A DNA stretch of 64,000 nt from Culex pipiens pallens (GCF_016801865.2 NC_068938.1:1488001-1552000); one strand, 5' to 3'; counted from the stretch's first letter, positions 47,034-60,107 are shown. Program-made: numbers and translations. Notes: generated by a model from the letters alone, not told the origin.

Positions 47034-50000
47034 TCTAGAAAGTGAAGACAATCTAAATTTTGTTGATTTTTTGTTTGCTGGTTGAGATTATACGTTGAAA
47101 AGCCACGATATCACATTTGCGAATATGGACAGATTTTTTGTTAGTAAATAAAGTGCAATTTCACCAAAAACTATGTAGGTATATTTTACCGTTCTAAACA
47201 TAAAAAAGTATATTTACGCTTTCTTAATACTTGATTTAATTTTTTTCCAGGTTTATACATTATGTAATGATTTTTTTTTTATGGTTCATATCAGTTCTTG
47301 AGCAATCTTAGCAACCATTTTATGATTGTTTTACAAAAAGGAATCTTTCAACCTCAATTCTGCATATTTCACGATTTGCGAAGGTAAATTTGAACGAATT
47401 TTTATTTTGAAGCATTTACCAAGGTATTTATTTACGTTTGAGATTTTCAAACTTCAAAATCATAAATAAATTCCTTCAAAATTCTAAAACTTGTACATAG
47501 TATAAATTGCTTTGAAATTATTGGAAGAATTAATATTACACTTATTCGTAAAAGTGATGAATTGAACATGGTTAGAGTGTACTTTTTGGTTCTGACTGGA
47601 AAATTGTTCTAAATTTTTCTTCTTATCACTTTGACAGTTTGCAGTCTAATAAATCCATTTCACTCAAACCGATTTTGGATTCAAATTTTTTGTAGACAGC
47701 ATTTGAAATTGATACAAAAACCAAATTGTTTTTTTTTTTTTGTTATAAAAATCGATTTTTTAAAATGAAAGACAACGCCTTGTCCAACGATTGATTAAAA
47801 TTAAAACAACATTTTTTTTAGAATTCAAATTGCCATATGCTACAAACAAGATTCCCAAATTTATTCCGAATTTCAACAGGTTCCCTCTAATCAGCGACTT
47901 CCAGGAACGAACCAAACATTTTTCACAACCCAACCTTTTTCGGTAGCCGCCAAAAGTCAAAAAGCCAGTGCTTCTTCGCATCTCACTTTCCACGGCTACC
48001 TAGATGCAACTCGTTTCATCCGTTGAAGGATACCAACCAAGAAAAAAACACACAGCAACCATAAAAAGTCAACCTGCTGCTGTTTTTTCTCGAGAATTCC
48101 TCAGAAAAAAAGAGGCAATATGGTTAAAAAGTTACCTTTTATTACAACCCCCAAGCTATTAGGCAAATCAACTTTCCAGGAATGCCTCAATTTTATTACC
48201 CTCCCTCTGCCGGTTCGGACACTGCGAAAAGGCTGGAAAAAAGGTAAAGGTCACCAATGCAAATTACATCACGTGGCGACATGGATTGCCACTTTTTTAT
48301 GACACCACAATTTTGAAATATTCAAAGGCACGCAACCCTCGAGAATTTCTTCCTACCTTCCTGCGGTGCGGGAGGCTAAGCCCTAATCCCAACTGCATTT
48401 AAATCCAATAAAATTCCACTTGTTGGTAACAAAATTTCACATTTTGCACGCCCAAGTGAGCCCGAGCGAAAATTCTTTCACGACCACACGTCAAAGAATG
48501 ATGTTTTTAAAAGCGCTTTTCGCTTTTTCCCTCATGACGTTGATGTTGAGGGTTGAGTTCGCTTCTGGAGTGCGGCGAATGTCCATCTGGGAGGGTGATT
48601 ACAACACGGTGAGAAGCACCCTCTTCTTTTTTTTGCTAGCTGAAAGATGTTCACCAGCAAGTGCTAAGCTACCTTCCGGTGTTACACGTGGTCAGTTCGA
48701 GGAGGGGAGAGAAATTTAGTCACTGATTGCATTTTTCTTTTCTTGGAATAAATGTGTACGGAGTGAGTAACATGATTTGGGAAAGAAAACGATTTCAAGA
48801 GTCATTTTTCATTTGGCTGGTTGAGGACATCAAAGCAGGCTGAACGAAACCAAGTTGGCGAAATTTCATCGAAGTTCGCAAATTTGCATTGCTCTTCACG
48901 CCAGAATCAATAAAACGTCCCATATGCAAATGCAACACAAACAGTGCCAAACAGAATCGCCCAACGAAGAAAAGAAAATCCTTTTCAACCTTACTAGCAG
49001 GTGCACAGTGGTGTAAGGTGGGTGGCCAAAAAACTCGACCTTCAAATACCTTCTTCTAAATGACGAAGTGATATTCGTAGTCTGTCTACAATAAATAAAA
49101 ATGTTTTTGCTATGGTTGCGATTTATTTTTCATGTGACAAAATTACATTTCATTGCTTATTAAAATTTAATTAAACACATTTATTTGTATTATGCCTAAA
49201 ATTCCTTTGATAATATTTTTTTATAAATAAAAAAATTCGACGGTTTTGTTCGAACGCGAATCAGTTCAATACGGAGCGTCGGATCGAGGTGCTTTTTGTT
49301 GCGTTGGGTTCGTATAAGCCCAAGGAAGGTTTATACGCTAACTAATTGACACTTTGGACAATCTGCAACCGGTTCCGGAGCATCGGCAAATTGTATGGAG
49401 AAAGTTACGCAAAATAAAATTTTGATCACAGGAGGCTGAATAAGCAAAAAAAACAAAAAAACGTCAACAAACAAAAAAAAATGCAGAACGAAGTTTGTCG
49501 GGTAAGGCTTGAATTTTTATAAAAAAAAACTTTTTCTGCAACAAACACGATTTTTCAGTCCTAATGTTTCCTCGTTCACTATGAAATTCATTCTATTAAA
49601 AATTTGATGAAATCTTTTTTTATCCTGTTTCAACAACGCTTCCAAATTTTCATTTTTAACCTTTTAGCTTTTCAATCTTTTCGTTATTTAAGTCAACTAA
49701 CTTTCAAAATTTTAACAAATTTGTGAAGACAAAGAGGTATAGAAGTATCTTCACTACATCTCTCGGTATGATTTGAATACATTTCGTTCGTATTCAATTT
49801 AATTCATTTTTAATTAAGAAATAGAACAGTATAAAAGTTGAAATTACAAGCCATGGTTTCAACGTGTGAAAGAGAAAAATGGTTAAAGATTTATTTTACA
49901 CCATTCCAGTTGTTTTGCAAAAAATCGGAAAGTCTGATATTTGCCATCATGAAAAAGGGTTCATTTAAAGCAATTTTTTTGAGGAATTTTCATATTTTAT

Positions 50001-53000
50001 ATGACTTTTCTTCAGAAAAGTCAGGTATGACTTGAGAGATTCAGAGTAACATAATTGATCAATATTTATTCTTAAATAAAAACTTGTTCGAACCGCTTGT
50101 TACTCGATTTTCCAGCTTTCTTTGAAATAACCTCAAAATCCTAGCTGGAAACTCAAAAAAGACCAAACAAAAATCATTTCTTTGTACAATTTGTCATGAA
50201 AAAATCATCAGCAGATTGCCCGGATACATTTATGAGCATTAAAATCTGCTAAACTATGTAAGAGTATTTCATTAAAAAAGTATTTATTACTCAACATATT
50301 TTTACTAATTTATAAATTCCTGTAAAATAATGATGAACAAATTGCATTTAACGGGAAATTTGAAAACAATATTTTTGCTGGAAATAAAGTTTTATTCAGT
50401 TTGGTTTGAATAATAATACCCGTTGCATAAAATTCTGTTAAGCGTTGCAATGCAATAGAATTATCAATGAAAAAAAACTTTTTTTTGAACTTTTTTAAAA
50501 CACCTGATTTTTTATTTTGTCGAAGATCATTTCACTTTTTTTTAGGACGTGCTTCCTTTTGGAGATATTTTAGCAAACTAATTTTCTAAAATTTCAGTAC
50601 AATAAGGATAGCTGAATCATAAATTCAGCTGATGAAAATCTAGAAATTTAAAATAGTATTCTTTGCAATGAATATTCTGTTCTAAAGGTGTTATTTTTGG
50701 TATCTTAATTCTACTACTCAAATTATTAATAATTTCCTTGTACAAAATTATTAATTTTTTTGCGCTTGTTTGAAGCATATTTTAGAGTAACTTTGAATTG
50801 TAGTAAAATTCCAATGTTTTGCAGCGCCGTGAATTTGTTTTGCCGTAAAAAATCTTGGTCAAAACTGTATAATTTTCGATTTTTTTAAGTTTCTTGTTGA
50901 AAACGACCCCGACAGAAATATCATCAGCACAGAGACGAATCGTTTGTTCGAATCCAGCAAATTTAAATCAGTTTGCTTCTCATTCGAATTATAAAGTACT
51001 CAGCATCAACAATTAGCTTCAATCTTAAGTTGATTAAATTTTTGAATTTCGTTCCATTCCGCGAATTAACTTTTTAAAGCTATATCCAATTAAATTAGAT
51101 GTTCATGAAATTTTCCGCAAAATATAAAAATTTCACATTTGACCACCTGATATTATGACCACCTTCCCACTGTGCGGCCCAGGCACTTGTCACTCGTTAC
51201 CCCGAGTGGTCAGCAGACCGAAGCAAAGGGCGTGTGCGGCCATGCATAAGCAAACCGTACACGGAAAACTTTCTTCCCTTTTCCCCCTTTTTTTTTTGCT
51301 GTCCACGTGCAGCAATCCAGAAAAAAAGAACGGAACCTTTCCCACAAGAACTTTTGTGAGTCCAAGCCAAAGTTTAGCATAAGTACACAAATTCTGCATT
51401 AAATTGGGTTCGGCCCTTTTACCGAATCAGCCCCCAACAGAAGCAACAAAAAAATCAATTTATTATTTCATCCCCAAACCAATAACAGAGTAGGCCACTC
51501 TTGCCCAACCCAAACTTTCCCTCAGTCCAATGTGTCTCAATTTACATAAAATTGGCATGTGTTTGCGTCTGTTTAGATAAAATTTACCCTTCGTCTTCGA
51601 CGCAGGCGGCCGCGTAGCCTACTTTGATGATGCTCTCGTGCTCCTTCAATTTCGATTCAATTTCGTCTCCACTTTCGGTCCGATTGCTTCGATATTGGAA
51701 TCCGAATGACGGCTACTTCGATTTGCACTTTGTCCTTTCTTTTTTTTTGTGAGCAAGAACAAAAAAAAACACTGAGGAAATTTTCTCAATTTTCCACCGG
51801 ATAGCATTCGGACGGTTGTGGATATTTGTTTGTTTTTGCAAATGGGCGTATGTGCCGAACACCGACCTGCTTGCGTCGTTTTGCACCACTGTCAAACTGT
51901 CTTGTCGCATTATGCTGGGGAAATGGGTATTTACTTTCCATTTGAATTTAGACAGCTCCAGCAAAATTGAGAGCGAGAGCGCGTGTGGTCATGATTTCAA
52001 ATGTGAGTGCTTTTCTCATGAATTTCAAATATTTTCAATTTCTATTCAAATGGATTGTGCTGCGGCCCGTAAAATCACTGGAAAAGTACGCGCCCGATAA
52101 CATTTCACAACTTTTTTTAAGTCGGTTTAGATTCATAACATTGTCTTGATTTGATTTCCAATAATGTTTTTTTTTTTCGAAAAAGTCGTTAAGAAATAAA
52201 TCACAATTCTTCTATCGCAGGTAGATTTCACTTAGTTTTGGAAAATTCTATTCAAAAACACCCCACCAGCAAAATTAAATTTTTACACCATTGCAAATTC
52301 TCACAAAGCATTTTCAATTTTGCCGCGATAAACCACCCTTTTCGCTTTTTCTTCCTTTTCAAAAAACGAAAAAATCGGTTCATCAATTTTATTTGTTCAT
52401 CAGCAGTTGGGTACAAAATTTCCAAAAACCCGACCCTCATTCCGCAAAAAAAAAACTAAAATCCCTGAGTTATAAATCCAAATCAGTCTCTCAAAAAGCG
52501 TGAAAGAGTGCTCTCCGAGTGCGCCTACTGCGATCCGACAACCGAAATTGCGTAAGATAATGCGTTTTTTTGGCAGTTACAAAAAAAACGCATTTTTTTC
52601 GATCGACACTTTGGAAAAAGGAATCTTATTCTTCCCAAAAACCTACCTTTTCTTTGAGAGCAAACGCAACGGATGCTGCGCCGCACACACACAGATCTGT
52701 TCCGAAGGGTCGTCGTCCCTTTTCGTCATCGCTGCTGCACCTTATCCTCAACATCCTAGAGCTGCTTTTTTCAAAAATCGAAGGCGAATCAAAGCAACCC
52801 CTGATCGGTTTTTTTTTTCGTTCTCCCTTACCTTGCTGCTTCTGCTTCGGCTGCGACGAAATCAAGACAAAGCAGGCAACGAAAATTTTGCATCTTCTTG
52901 TTTCGTTTCCTTTGGCCTCCCTCCCCGAGGCCTCCTAGGATCAAAAGAAATGCGTTTTGGGAAACGATTTTTTCGAAATTTTCGCTAAAAAGTGCGGCCG

Positions 53001-53914
53001 TTTCTCACGGTGCTGTATGAAAAGGTGATTTTTTTCGGTTTTTTTTTCGCTTCTCTCTTTGCAGTTGTGCAATCAATGCACGGCGAAGAATTGTCAAATT
53101 ATTTATTTAGATGATATGGATTTTGGCGTTGCATTCAACGTTTTTTGAAAAAAGTTCCTTTTTAGCAAGGGGGATGTTTAGTTATGGAATGAGGTAATTT
53201 GATTTATTGTTTGAGAGGTTCCTTCTTTTTTTGGGAAGTCTTAAAAAGCGAATCACAATCGCTTGTCGCAATCTTTGACAGGGTATTTAAATTTCTTTTG
53301 GTAGCAATTCGATAGGTTTAGGTTTTTTTTGGAAATTGCTGGTGGAGGGGAAATGCTGCTGGGTTTTGCAGAGACAACAGAAGGATTGAAGATGGTTGCA
53401 GGGCAGGAAAAAGTAACGAACTTTTTTGGAAAAAGCGCGAAAATGTTTGTAACGACTTTTCTCAACGGTTACTTGGATAGGATTTACAATACAAGGGGGA
53501 TTTTTTTAAGACGTTGGGTTTTGCTAAGGGATTGCAAAAAAGCCGTTACACAATTAGCACTTCATAATGGTCATTTTGCTTTTTTTTTTCAGAACATGTT
53601 TTTTGCCATTATTTTCATAATAAATATTTTAATAAATAAAAATGATTTAATGACACCGCTTCAACAAATTTCAAGGATGATGTCACTTTTGTTTGAAAAA
53701 ATAGAGAATCAAAACCAAGAAAAAATTAATGAATGAATTAATTGATCTAAAAAAATATTTTCCAGTTAAGTTTCCCGAGCACTAAATTATTTCAATTTCG
53801 ATGACGATGCAAAATAAACATTGATTTTAAATAAACAGTATAAAATATTATTGCATCCTAAAATAAAAATCACTAAAAGTAACATTTAAATACATTTGCA
53901 TTATTTTCGAATGA
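47034..53914. other. Long non-coding stretch; motif-rich island at 51.1-53.0 kb
   Basis: 47034-51100 is mostly AT-rich. A block at 49240-49420 of different composition (GGAGCGTCGGATCGAGGTGC) may be a remnant of an unknown retroelement. 51130-52990 is GC-balanced and holds five sites or variants of the dispersed motif (51617-51628, 51682-51693, 52523-52534, 52788-52799, plus GCCTACT at 51489). ORFs there are short and mirrored. The motif site 48829-48840 is also here. No gene is supported. Confidence 0.35.
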
Positions 53915-54330
53915 TGCCGTTGCCCCCCCCCCCCCCTCGAAGTTGGCCTGAATAATTAGGGAAATTTTTTTTTTTTCGAAAAACTTCAAATTTTTTATGA
54001 AAATTAAAGTTTAATCAACTGAGTTAAATCCATTTTCCCGCGTTCATAATCATATTTAGCATTTTGAACTCCTTTGAAAACATTTTAAATTTTCATGAAA
54101 TACCATTGTACAGTCCTACAAAAAGTTTAAATTTTTGCGAAAAAACAATTCCTTCAATACCTCGATATTTTCAAAACTAATGATTGGAAAGCAACTGTAC
54201 GCCTGTAAAATGCATTTTAAAACAATTTTTTCATCCAAATGTTGAAACCTAGGCTTGTAATTTCAATTTTTATATTTTTTATTTTTATGCCGAGGGGGGG
54301 GGGGACTTTGGTCAGAGCCGAGGGACATAA
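53915..54330. repeat. Inverted poly(C)/poly(G) tracts
   Basis: A C run near 53922-53936 (followed by TCGAAGTTGGC) and a G run near 54293-54304 (followed by ACTTTGGTC) stand about 360 bp apart in opposite sense. GAGGGACA recurs inverted at about 54797-54808. This could be a decayed inverted-repeat element, but the ends are not clear. Confidence 0.3.
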
Positions 54331-55900
54331 ACTTCAAAAAATATTAGCAACCGCCTAACTTAATATTCAATTCAAACATTGCTTGACAATGATTTTTATT
54401 TTTTTTCTAATTTCCATCGAAAATTTTTATTTTATTCAAAGTTTTTCCCTTAGTTCCGGTCGGAGTGAACAAAAAAATTAAGCTACTGAAAATATTATTT
54501 TCTAAAGCTATTTAATCACGCTAAATATAATTATGAACTCAGAAAATGCATTTAAAATAGTTTGCAGTTGGCTTCTATTTCCATCTATTTTTTTCCAAAA
54601 AAGCCTCTGATTCCGATTTTTCAGGCCGATTTTGAAATGGAGGCGAAAATAAAAGTTGCAATGGCCTATGAAAAAAAAACACTTTTATATGTTTTTGAGA
54701 ACTGAAAACCAATATAACAAAAGTTTGAAAAGGTGTTGTATCTGAATCTAAAGCTTTAGCACCTGCATAAGGCCGATGGAAATATTTAAACAAGTTTTGT
54801 CCCTCGACTTTGCAACAGCCTAATTAATGTATTAAAAGTTGGAGATGCAACTTTAAACAACACAGCAAATTTTAAACCGATTTTCATGTCAAACGTGGTC
54901 CATTTGATCCGGATCGATCAAGGCAATTTTGTGTGGCTAAACTAAATTAAATTTAAAAAAAAAAACTAATTTCAGGCAAAAAGTATAATAATATATAAAG
55001 AGCATTAGAAGTTATACTACTGCACAAACACCATTTTCAAACATTTAAAAAACTATTTTATTATTAATATTTAATATTTTTTAAATACTTTACAGTCGAT
55101 TTACTCATTTACTAATGAAAATTTCAAATTGTTTAGTTGCCCCTTAATTTTTGGGAAAATTTTGAAGAACGACAAATGAAATATTAAAAAAAAATTTGCA
55201 TGTTTGCAGAGTTTAAAAAAAAAACGTTTTTTATGAGCTACCATACTTTTGGAAACCTCTAGAAAAAAATATGACAAATATTAATTGACATTCCTCCAAA
55301 AAAAAACCGTTAAAATCCGTTACTGGTGGAATTTCGCGCAAAAATCACCGCGTTCTCCCTTCCAACTGCAACACCAAATAACTACAACCCGAACAAAGGA
55401 TTATGCCACTCAAAGGCACCTAACTAAACAAGATTTAAAAAAAATCTCCCTCTTTTTCCGAAAAACCCCCTAATCGAAAAGCTTCCCACTTCTTCCATCT
55501 TTCAAAAAAAAACATTCCACCACCGATAACATTCGATTCACGTGACGTCATCGAAAAAAAATCAAAAAGAAAAATAAAATCGCGAAGCCAACTACGATCG
55601 GGAACGAGCAAGAAGCTGATCCAATTTTCATCATTTCATTTTGCCGCACGGCAATTTTCCCGTCCGTTCGCCTTCAAGAACGAACAACTCGTAAAAAAAA
55701 CTTGACGAAAAAAAATCTACACACACTCATACAGTCGACAAACACTCAAACGCGCGCACAGCGCGCGCTCGCATAAAATCATTTTCATATCATAAAATTG
55801 TAAAGAAGCGAAATAAAAAAACAGTTCGTATAAAAAATCATTTAAAATAGGCTCCTCCTATTTTAGATTGTGTGAGGTACCCCTCCGTTTTTGTGAATAC
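54331..55900. other. AT-rich DNA grading into the promoter region
   Basis: No gene. From about 55300 the GC content rises. 55728-55775 has CACACACTC and GCGCGCGC strings. Probably upstream sequence of the gene starting near 56.3 kb. Confidence 0.35.
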
Positions 55901-56303
55901 ATTATACAATTCTCTCTCTGGCCGCCGCTTTACAGCGGCGGCGAGCGCTGTTACTTTTTTATCTCCCCACTCTTCGCACATCGCAGCATGCTTTGGTTTT
56001 TTGTATTGTGTGTGCTGTGAGAGAGAGTTGCACAATTTTCTCTCGCACAAGTCGCTCTCGGTTGGTTGGTAGCCATTGGAGAAGGCGCTACCGCGCTACC
56101 AATCAAAGATCGTAGTGTGCGTTGAGAGAGTGGAAAAGCTCTCTCATCAATGAATGAAGGCAAGTTTCGTCAAATTTTCCGTTTTCTGTTTTGTCCGGTT
56201 TTCTTGTGTGTGAATGTGTACACGGAGAGACCCTTGTGCAAGAGAAGAAACAGCACACTTTGAATGCTTTGAGTTATACTTGTTCAATGGAAATCAACTC
56301 TCG
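55901..56303 (+). promoter_or_regulatory. Upstream region with GAGAG clusters
   Basis: (CT)4 at 55912-55919, GAGAGAGAG at 56019-56027, GAGAGAG at 56124-56130 and CTCTCTC near 56150 form a cluster. Such GAGA/CTCT elements are commonly bound by GAGA factor at paused insect promoters. ATCGCAGCA lies at 55980-55988. The cluster stands directly before a candidate Inr/DPE promoter and an exon. Confidence 0.4.
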
Positions 56304-56337
56304 TCAGTTCGTTTATATTGCTGAACGATTGAAGACG
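56304..56337 (+). promoter_or_regulatory. Candidate Inr + DPE core promoter
   Basis: TCAGTT at 56304-56309 fits the insect initiator TCAKTY with A+1 at 56306. AGACG at 56333-56337 falls at +28 to +32 and fits the DPE consensus RGWYV exactly. One or two such pairs would be expected by chance per strand in a window this size. The case therefore rests on position: 0.5 kb before a coding exon and just after the GAGA cluster. Confidence 0.38.
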
Positions 56338-56834
56338 TGTGCGAGTAAGACACAGAAACACGCAATATACTCGGAGCGCCGTCGCCGCCGTCGTTTTTCG
56401 GACAAAACACGCAATACTCGTCAGCTAGTGCAGAGCCTACTGCGACGCCTCGAGTGAAGGTTCGTGTGTTTCGTGGTTTGGTTTATCGCGGGTCTTGTGT
56501 AATCTCTCGTACAAAACAACACAACAACGGCGCGTGAACGCGCGAACAACGCAAGGAAACGAAATTGGATCAAAGTTGATTCGGTGTTTATCAAAAAAAA
56601 GAAGGTGGAAGAGACCGATTAATTGCGTGACGAACGCCGAAGGTGAATCATATGTTTTCGTGCAGCGGAATCAGTGTTTCTACTTGTGATCTCAGCTAGC
56701 CATGTGACAGTTTGTGGGACACACTATCCTGAAACAATTAAAAAAAAAGGCAAGAATCGAAGCAACCCCCAAGCAATCGTGATCTAGTGAGTTAGTGCGT
56801 AGCGTAATTTGCGAACACCTTCTACGTGAGTGCT
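56306..56834 (+). other. Putative 5' UTR with short uORFs
   Basis: GC-balanced sequence leading into the first coding exon. A 15-codon uORF runs 56652-56699 (ending in TAG), and directly after it 56702-56707 reads ATG TGA, a minimal start-stop uORF. Both precede the main start and could lower its translation. The variant motif ATCGAAGCAACC is at 56756-56767. UTR extent depends on the unverified start site. Confidence 0.4.
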
Positions 56835-57057
56835 ATGTTATTGTTACCAACGACGGCCCAGACCCCGTTGTCGTCGACGATTGAACCCTCCCCCGCCAAC
56901 ATGGTCCTGTCCAAGGTGCGCTCGTGGGCCTCCAGCCGGGGTCACCACATAGACCACCACCACCACCATCATCTGCGGGAGGACAACAACAACCAAACGG
57001 CGACCATATCGGTCAAGCGGGAACTGCTGCGGACGCCGCCCCCCTCCGGACAACGAT
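56835..57057 (+). CDS. First coding exon of a His-rich nuclear regulator (partial)
   Basis: Open from ATG 56835 to a donor CGAT|GTAAGA at 57057/57058, ending one base into a codon. A second in-frame ATG at 56901 has the better insect context (CAACATGG) and may be the true start, giving MVLSKVRSWASSRG followed by a six-His run and an Asn-rich stretch, then TISVKRELLRTPPPSG. VKRE fits the SUMO-site pattern. The motif TISVK(R/K)EL is shared with the end of exon 29193-30281, which also has a phase-1 donor. The two are plausible alternative N-terminal exons joined to the same downstream exon, which lies beyond the window or was not recognised. No domain is visible and the gene is not named. Confidence 0.62.
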
Positions 57058-58177
57058 GTAAGAAAACCAAAGCAACCTGTTTTTTTTTTTCGGGAGGTCC
57101 TTGAAATCGCGCACTTGATGTTGAGGGTAGCAGGCTATGAGTTTTGGGATCTTACCTGCGGTGGGTTGAATTTTGCTTGCGGAAAAGGAAGGGGAGATGC
57201 ACTTTTCTTGTTGTGCCAGCGCCTTCTTCGATTTTTCGCAAGGGGTGTCGAGCCGACGGGTGTTGCTGTTGGGTGACTTTGGGCGCAAGGTTTACTTGGA
57301 TGGTGTTGTGAAGTTTGTATGAATAAGTTTCGATGAGGAATTAGGGCTTTTGTGCTGCTTTACAATAGATTTTTTAATGCAAAATTATGTTATTCTTTAG
57401 AATTCTAAATTTAAAATGGCATATCACAAATTTAAACTTATTTGTTCCAAGTCATAGATTGGTTTTGTAATATTGGGAAATGTACATTAAATATAAATCA
57501 AATCAAAAGATGTGATTATTTTATTTGAAAAGGTAAACTTACATGTAAGGAATGAAAAAATCATTCAAACAAAAAAATAGTTTAGAAATATGTTAAAACA
57601 TCAACTAGTTTTATTTAAGAATTGATATTCTTTTATATTTCGTTAAAAACTCTCTCGTTTTGACGACTACAAAGTCTGTCATTAGAAACTGTCATCTGAT
57701 ATTCATTATTTCAATTATTCAAGATTGGCTTATTGGAAAAACCTGCAGCAAATACTTGTATTGCTCGAATTGGAAATGAAAATCGAAAAAGATGTAATAT
57801 TCTTTTACAGTTGTTCATGAAAGTTATGTTGTTCATGAAAGTTATAAATAAGTGTCATTTTGCTGGAATTGCTTTTTCTGTTAGGTTAACTTTATAAAAT
57901 GGTTTGGAAATGTTTAAAATTACTCTTTTAAAGTTCACAAATACGGTGGATTCATAAATTTTCCCAATTTTTATATAATATTGTTTTTTATATACCTTTT
58001 AATTCAATCAAAACAATTCTCAAGATTCAAATTTATGTAACAGGTGCTTAGTTTTGCTTTTTGGAAAAACATAATATCTGTTGAGACAAATACGCGTAAA
58101 ATAATTTAATTCAAAACCTTAAGATTAACTTTTTTCAGCTGCTTTTGCATTACTTTTTTATTGACAATTATTCTAGA
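57058..58177 (+). other. Presumed first intron
   Basis: Begins GTAAGA, with GC-balanced DNA to about 57350, then AT-rich sequence. No further exon is recognised. Confidence 0.45.
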
Positions 58178-58386
58178 TTTTAATTCAATTCAATTCAATT
58201 CGGTTTTATTGGTGAATAATCAAGATACAAGCAGTTCTTTTGCAATTCATAACAGAGTTTTGGAGTTCCTTTCAGCTGTGTGTTGCATCATAATCCCTTT
58301 TGGAACAATTATTTCTATAACTATGGCACTAACAAGAGCAAGAAATTTAAAAAAAAAACTTGCTAAAATTGCAAAGGGATATTCTT
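58178..58386 (-). mobile_element. 3' end of a non-LTR retrotransposon, (GAATT)4 tail
   Basis: On the minus strand the block ends with AATAAA (58204-58209) followed by four GAATT units (58182-58201). This is a usual 3' end for non-LTR elements with short tandem tails. The body is only about 200 bp, so it is strongly 5' truncated. The element family is not identified. Confidence 0.55.
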
Positions 58387-58390
58387 GATT

Positions 58391-59558
58391 TCATATTGGA
58401 AATATAGCAATTGCAATTTTTAAGTTTCTTTTCCTTACTTTTATAAAAAATACATTTTCCAATATTTTTGTATTTGTTTCCAACCTATTTTTTTTTAATT
58501 TAGGGGTTTAAAATAGAAAAAAGGTTCTCAATTGAGTACAAAATTGTTTTTGATCAAATTTTAACCCTCGATTATTTAATGTTTTAATTAGACCAAGTTT
58601 TTATCCTTTCAGAATTTCTCCGAAAAATAAGGAAACAAAAACAATTGTTCTTAAAAATATTATATTCATTGAAAAGCCTTGTATCATCGATTTTAATTTT
58701 GAATTTTGTTTTGATTATTTTGAATATTTAGCAATTTTTTGACAGTTGTTTTTTTTTGCAAATTCGGCTTAAAATTTTTTTTTCGGTTACCGACTTAATA
58801 TCAGGCGAATTTAAGTGGAGATTTGCCTGTTTCATTACCAAATAAATTTTCTCAATAGTCCATCGTCGCCATATTGGTCGCCATATTGGATTACATATTC
58901 CATATAACTTTAGAGCATTTTTGAAGTAATAGTCATGCTCATGCTCAACGACAAAAAAAACAATGAAAATACTTTTTTTCTTGATAACACATCTTAAGTA
59001 TTTTTTGTTGTGCGTACCTCGGATAGTCTTGTCGGGACAGCATTAATTATTCATTTAAAGAAAAATTGAAAACACGAGAAGGCTTTTCAATTCCAAATCA
59101 GTATAAATCTTGTTGTTATTTAACCAATTAAAATCCATCTATTTTTTCAAAAGTATTATAAGATAAAAAAAAACTTCTAAAAAGCATTTACCACCGTTAA
59201 AATTTCACTTTCAATAATTTTTAAACTCTTTCCGAATTTTGGAATGTTTTGTTTTAAAAATTAGAAAGTTACTGGATGTGTTTCAAAACATTTGAATACT
59301 GTACAGCTGTTAATATCCATGGACAAATTTAAGGCATTTGACAAGATTTCTTTGCAATATAGTTTACGTCATAACATAGATTGAATTTGGTATTTTTTTC
59401 AGCATTCCCTTTGTCGGAACCAAAGTAGAAGAAAATTGTTTCAAAAGCTCCCTTTTTCTATTTTTTTTGTCATTTTTTATATGATTAAAACAGCCAGATA
59501 AGATAGGATTTCCTAATAAAATGCTCAATTTCAAGTAATATTTTTAAAAAAACTTTTT
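58391..59558. other. AT-rich spacer
   Basis: No gene. CGCCATATTGG occurs twice in tandem at about 58865-58890 as a short direct repeat. Confidence 0.3.
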
Positions 59559-59677
59559 GCCTTCCTCACTTTACTGAGGAAAGGCTATAAAATCACTCGA
59601 AAAACGAACTTCTTAATTTGACCTCCTAGACCCACCTTCACGTATACATATCGACTCAGAATCAAATTCTGAGCAAA

Positions 59678-59852
<175 letters not shown>

Positions 59853-60107
59853 GGATGTGGGTCTGTGCACCAAAAAATATGCACTCGATTATCTCAGCAC
59901 TGGCTTAACCGATTTGGACCGTTTTGGTCTCATTCGATTCGTCTTGGGGTCCCATAAGTCCCTATTGAAAATTATGAAGTTTAGTAAAGTACTTCAAAAG
60001 TTATGCTAAAAAAACGATTTTGACTAAAGTCCGGAAGATTGTAAAAAGGGTGGTTTTTGTAAGAAAACCTGGCATATTATACATTTTCTGAAAGGTGTTT
60101 AAAAGAC

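Noticed and set aside
58865..58890. CGCCATATTGG duplicated in tandem
   Set aside because: Only two short copies; not enough to call a repeat family or site array.
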